Assembly (NCBI GenBank): GCA_945883815.1
Contig: CAMCYJ010000018.1
Coordinates: 1-53,839, forward strand
Source of the DNA: Akkermansia muciniphila
GTDB lineage: Bacteria; Verrucomicrobiota; Verrucomicrobiia; Limisphaerales; UBA9464
Reading direction: 5' to 3'
DNA: 53,839 nucleotides
Part shown: one piece after another, positions 50,581 through 53,839 of the stretch
Layout: each line of letters begins with the position of its first letter
Numbering within the stretch: the first letter of the stretch is position 1
Program-made: the position numbers and the translations under genes
Notes under the pieces: generated by a model
The model's database searches: none
What the model saw: only the letters and a program-made list of their open reading frames with translations
What the model was told of the DNA's origin: nothing

Positions 50581-53420
50581 AGCCTTATCCTACAGCCGAA
50601 TCGGCCGAATCCACCGGGACTTTCGGTGCTCCGTCTTCTGAGAGACTGAAGTTTTCGGCCTCGGAATTGGAACGTGTGTTCGATGTGGCGGTGGCCCTGG
50701 GATCCTCAGCCGCGCAAGCCGCGTTTCTGGACCAAGCCTGTCCCGACCCGGTGCTTCGCCGCGAAGTGGAATCGCTGCTCGAAGCCCATCGACACCCGGA
50801 TGCCCTCTTCGAGTCCCTCCCGCGCAAATCCCCGGACACGGTCCAGGAGGAACAGCCTGGGACGGTGATCGGTCGCTATCGGTTGCTCGAGTTTTTGGGT
50901 GAGGGCGGGGTGGGACGGGTCTTCGCGGCCGAGCAGACCGATCCGGTCCGGCGTCGCGTGGCCATCAAGATTCTGAAGCCGGGTATGGACAGCCGCGATG
51001 TGATCGCCCGTTTCGAGGGCGAACGTCAGGCCATGGCCATGATGGATCATCCCGGCATTGCCAAGGTCCTCGACGCTGGCACGACTGAACGAGGCCGGCC
51101 TTACGTGGTGATGGAACTGGTCGCCGGCCAACCCATCACCGACTACTGCGACCGCAACCGCTTGAGCGTGACCGCACGCCTCGAATTGGCGATCCGGGTT
51201 TGCCGTGCGGTGCAGCATGCGCATCAGAAGGGCGTGCTGCATCGCGACATCAAGCCGACCAACTTGCTGGTGATCGACGAAGACGGGACACCGGTCCCGA
51301 GGGTCATCGACTTCGGGATCGCCAAGGCGCTCGAGGGACGTCTCGGTGAGCAGACCACGGCGGGCACTCGACTTCATCCGTTCATCGGGACACCGGCCTA
51401 CATGAGTCCCGAGCAAGCCGACATGAGCGGGCTCGACATCGACACGCGAAGCGACCTCTACAGCCTAGGCGTGCTGCTCTACGAGTTGGTGACCGGATCG
51501 CCGCCGTTCGACGGACGCGCCTTGTGGGACGCCGGCCTGGAGGCGCTTCGGAAAACCCTCCGAGAAACCGAGCCGCAACGACCCAGCCAACGTCTGGCGG
51601 GCCTGCCGGTCGACGAGCGCGAGGCCATCGCCCGGGCCCGGTCCACCCAAGGTTCGGCTCTGTTGCGCGAGGTCCGGGGCGACATCGACTGGATTCTCCT
51701 GAAGTGCCTGGAAAAAGACCGCTCCCGTCGCTACGCCTCCGTGGACGCACTGGCGTCAGACTTGCGGCGGTTCCTGGCCCACGAGCCGATTGTGGCCCGG
51801 CCGCCGGGTGCGCAGGACCGGCTTCGCAAATGGGTCCGCCGCAACCGGGTCGCCAGCCTTTCCCTAATGGCTGTGACCGTGGGGCTGAGCCTGGGATTGG
51901 CCCTGGCCGTGGCCGCCTGGGTCCGTGGTCGCACCGAGGCCGCTCGCACTGAAGCGGTGACGGGTTTCGTCCACCAGTTCCTTTCCGATTCCCTGCCACC
52001 GCTCACGCAACGCGGTGATTCCCGGGCCGCCCGAGAACTCATCGCGACGGCGGATCGATTGGTTTCGTCTTCGCTGTCCAATGCGCCGATCGCCGAGCTG
52101 GTGGTCCGGGTGAATCTCTGGAAGACCTTCATCGAACAGTTGGGGGATTATCCGGCGGCGTTGGGCCAGAGCGAGGCCATCGCCCGCATCGCGCCGCAGA
52201 TTAGCGTGGTCGCCCCCCAGGTGCAGCGTGACCTGCTGGCGGTGTTTCTCGGAGGCACCCGGCTCTGGGCCTCCGGAGGGCCCGGGCCGGCGGCGGAGGC
52301 GGCGCTCGGTGAGTTGGACCGTCTGGCCGAATCGTTTCTCGCTCGCACGCCGCCGGAACGGACGATGGCCCGAGAAGTTCGAGCCACCCAGGGATCGTGG
52401 CTGTTGCTTGCGGGAAGGTTTCCTGAAGCAGAGGCCCGACTGCAGGAAGCTTGCCGCCTGGAGCCATCGCCGTCCGATCGGGGCGTTCGACTCCATGGGT
52501 GTGTTCCCGACTACGCGCGGGCGTTGTCGCTGCAGGGGCGTTTCGATCGCGCCGAAAAAATTCTCCGCGACATGGCCCCGACTGCGGCCCATTTGGCTGG
52601 GGAAACTCCAGGGCTGCGGGTCCGGTGGATCTCGGAGATGGCGCATGCGCTTTGCGGTCAGGCGCGCCATGCCGAGGCTGAACGCTGGTTGATGGATCAA
52701 CGTCAGGGGTTTCGGGAACGGGGTGCTCCGGAAGTCGAGCAGCTAGCCCTTGAGGCCGAGCGTGCCGTGGTGATGGCTCGCGCGGGTCGGTTGCCCGAGG
52801 CGTTGCAGCAGATGGAGGCGGTGGCCACGAATCGACTGGCCGGGGTCCGCAACTGGCATCGGGCCATGGTGCTGGCGCTCAGCCTGGAGGACTCGGCGGC
52901 GATCCGCCGTTTGGGCCGTGCCGGTTTGTTGGGCTACGTTTCGGTGGCCGAGGGGATCGATGCACTGCTCTTGGCCGACGGGTTGTTGGCCGCAAACGGC
53001 GACGCCACCGAGATGGCCGTGGCTGCTGCGATGGTCGAGCGGGTTGCTGCGGCCCAGGATTGGAGCCGCGATTTCGCCTTGTCGATGCAGGCTCGATTGG
53101 CCCACCGACAAGGCCGCTTCTCAGAGGCGCTGGAACTCCTCGATGCATCCATGGCTCAGCGGGGATTCGGAGTGGTCCGAGCTGGGGTCGAGTCTCATCC
53201 GGCCCATCGCGCCGAGCTGAAGTGTTTTCGCGCGGAGTTGTTGGCTCGTCTGGGGCGGGAGGCCGAGGCCCGCCAAGAATTGCAAGCCTCTCAAGATATC
53301 GTGCAAGCCGCCGGTGGCGCCCCATCGGCAGGTGGGAGCGATGGTGAATTCTGGGAGGAGAATTTGCGGGCCGCCCTGAGCCGAAAAGCCGCCGAGAGAG
53401 CCCTCCAGTCTTCACCCTAG
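50577..53420 (+). CDS. Membrane Ser/Thr protein kinase with TPR-like C-terminal sensor domain
   Basis: 947 residues. The kinase domain spans about residues 100-395: glycine loop GEGGVGRVF (109-117), K131 in VAIKIL, catalytic HRDIKPTNLL (D224), DFGIAK (D246), activation segment GTPAYMSPEQA. A membrane helix at about 425-447 (SLMAVTVGLSLGLALAVAAW) is followed by roughly 490 residues of helical TPR-like repeats, expected outside the cytoplasm. It is encoded in the stop of the sigma-factor gene. Phosphorylation of the sigma factor or its partner by this kinase is inferred from context and not shown. Confidence 0.93.
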   Translation: MKPYPTAESAESTGTFGAPSSERLKFSASELERVFDVAVALGSSAAQAAFLDQACPDPVLRREVESLLEAHRHPDALFESLPRKSPDTVQEEQPGTVIGRYRLLEFLGEGGVGRVFAAEQTDPVRRRVAIKILKPGMDSRDVIARFEGERQAMAMMDHPGIAKVLDAGTTERGRPYVVMELVAGQPITDYCDRNRLSVTARLELAIRVCRAVQHAHQKGVLHRDIKPTNLLVIDEDGTPVPRVIDFGIAKALEGRLGEQTTAGTRLHPFIGTPAYMSPEQADMSGLDIDTRSDLYSLGVLLYELVTGSPPFDGRALWDAGLEALRKTLRETEPQRPSQRLAGLPVDEREAIARARSTQGSALLREVRGDIDWILLKCLEKDRSRRYASVDALASDLRRFLAHEPIVARPPGAQDRLRKWVRRNRVASLSLMAVTVGLSLGLALAVAAWVRGRTEAARTEAVTGFVHQFLSDSLPPLTQRGDSRAARELIATADRLVSSSLSNAPIAELVVRVNLWKTFIEQLGDYPAALGQSEAIARIAPQISVVAPQVQRDLLAVFLGGTRLWASGGPGPAAEAALGELDRLAESFLARTPPERTMAREVRATQGSWLLLAGRFPEAEARLQEACRLEPSPSDRGVRLHGCVPDYARALSLQGRFDRAEKILRDMAPTAAHLAGETPGLRVRWISEMAHALCGQARHAEAERWLMDQRQGFRERGAPEVEQLALEAERAVVMARAGRLPEALQQMEAVATNRLAGVRNWHRAMVLALSLEDSAAIRRLGRAGLLGYVSVAEGIDALLLADGLLAANGDATEMAVAAAMVERVAAAQDWSRDFALSMQARLAHRQGRFSEALELLDASMAQRGFGVVRAGVESHPAHRAELKCFRAELLARLGREAEARQELQASQDIVQAAGGAPSAGGSDGEFWEENLRAALSRKAAERALQSSP

Positions 53421-53431
53421 TCAAAGGGTTG

Positions 53432-53464
53432 GGTCCCGCACGTTTACCCAAAATGGGCCACATG
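53432..53464 (+). repeat. R3 short repeat, degenerate copy 3
   Basis: GGTCCCGCACGTTTACCCAA then AATGGGCCACATG aligns with R3 copies 1 and 2 with about eight changes. It precedes R1 copy G by 40 bases, the same arrangement as before copy E. The 419 bases after the kinase gene hold only R3 and R1 units. Confidence 0.6.
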
Positions 53465-53503
53465 ATCACGGATGGTGGCTTGCTTGGATTGGCGGAGGGC
53501 TCC

Positions 53504-53613
53504 GCGGGATAGGTCCTGCGCTCGCAGGAAGGCTCGGGGGAGGATTGGGCTTTCGCGCTGTGCGCGAGGGGCTTTGGTGATCGCCTTCAATGCTTGCTTC
53601 GGACCTATCCCGC
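53504..53613 (+). repeat. R1 structured repeat, copy G
   Basis: 110 bp. P1 is the longest of all: GCGGGATAGGTCC (53504-53516) with GGACCTATCCCGC (53601-53613), 13 perfect pairs. Relative to copy A the eighth pair has changed from C-G to A-T on both sides. P3 is AAGGC with GCCTT and P4 is CTTTCGCGC-TGT-GCGCGAGGG. Confidence 0.88.
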
Positions 53614-53635
53614 TCCGCTGGGGTACCTTTTGTTG

Positions 53636-53744
53636 GGGATAGGTCCTGCGCTCGCAGGGAACGTGGGGACGGGCTGGGCTTTCGCGCTAAACGCGCGAGG
53701 GGATCAGGGTGTGGACGTTCCAATGCTCGCTTCGGCCCTATCCC
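53636..53744 (+). repeat. R1 structured repeat, copy H
   Basis: P1 is GGGATAGG with CCTATCCC. P3 has the copy-C form GAACGT with ACGTTC, and P4 is CTTTCGCGC-TAAAC-GCGCGAGGG. This copy therefore combines the P1 of copy G with the P3 of copy C. Confidence 0.85.
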
Positions 53745-53768
53745 GCTCCGCCTGGATACTTTTTGTTG

Positions 53769-53839
53769 GGGATAGGTCCTGCGCTCGCAGGAAGGCTCGG
53801 GGGAGGATTGGGCTTTCGCGCTGTGCGCGAGGGGCTTTG
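53769..53839 (+). repeat. R1 structured repeat, copy I (cut by window end)
   Basis: It begins GGGATAGGTCCTGCGCTCGC, like copy G, and runs to the window end after the P4 hairpin. The 3' half of P1 and P3 lie outside the window. It follows copy H by 24 bases, so the array continues to the right. Confidence 0.8.

Overview
The window looks like a GC-rich chromosome segment from a member of the PVC superphylum, most likely Verrucomicrobiota (Limisphaerales/Pedosphaera-like). This is inferred from gene content. There are two DUF1501 + PSD1 (DUF1549/DUF1553) gene pairs, a PVC-type haem-binding CxxCH protein, WPxFRG-type PQQ-like beta-propeller proteins, a ThuA-like protein, a DUF1559-type pseudopilin, a deoxyhypusine-synthase-like enzyme, and an ECF sigma factor coupled to a TPR Ser/Thr kinase. 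No rRNA, tRNA, CRISPR array, complete insertion sequence or integrase gene is visible.

Layout. 1-8.8 kb: a mostly minus-strand block with a truncated membrane protein, DUF1501, PSD1, an ABC-2 permease with its ATPase, a membrane-anchored coiled-coil protein and a ThuA-like protein. 8.9-14.5 kb: housekeeping and redox genes (PQQ-like propeller, DTW tRNA-modification enzyme, old yellow enzyme, pseudopilin, MsrA). 14.6-21.2 kb: plus-strand genes for a secreted double alpha/beta hydrolase, an N,N-dimethylformamidase-like Tat protein and a 920-residue haem protein. 21.5-31.5 kb: a TPR-peroxiredoxin, a second PQQ propeller, SthA transhydrogenase, and the second DUF1501/PSD1 pair. 31.5-33.3 kb: structured repeats around a GDSL esterase.

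33.4-39.4 kb is a decaying accessory island of lower GC. It contains five toxin-antitoxin-like modules, several of them broken. It also holds a small integron-type cassette array (attC sites at about 34767-34857 and 35109-35199, a third degenerate one near 35690, and no integrase), a sigma factor reduced by internal deletion, and a secretin C-terminal fragment. 39.4-46.2 kb returns to ordinary genes: RarD-like transporter, PrxQ-like peroxiredoxin, SGNH esterase, a four-gene arsenic operon (arsR, aquaporin, DUF6428, arsC) with ATGA overlaps, and an amidase. 46.3-53.4 kb: deoxyhypusine-synthase-like protein, a membrane acyltransferase with inserted ankyrin repeats, and a sigma factor/kinase pair.

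The most striking non-genic signal is a roughly 109-bp element (called R1 here) present in nine copies, all on the plus strand. Each copy can fold into the same junction: an outer stem P1, a hairpin P2, and a stem P3 capped by hairpin P4. P1 and P3 show compensatory base changes between copies, which argues that the structure is selected or was recently so. A second family (R2) is an imperfect 80-96 bp palindrome with inverted ends. A third short motif (R3) sits about 30-40 bp upstream of three R1 copies. I do not recognise any of the three as a named element.
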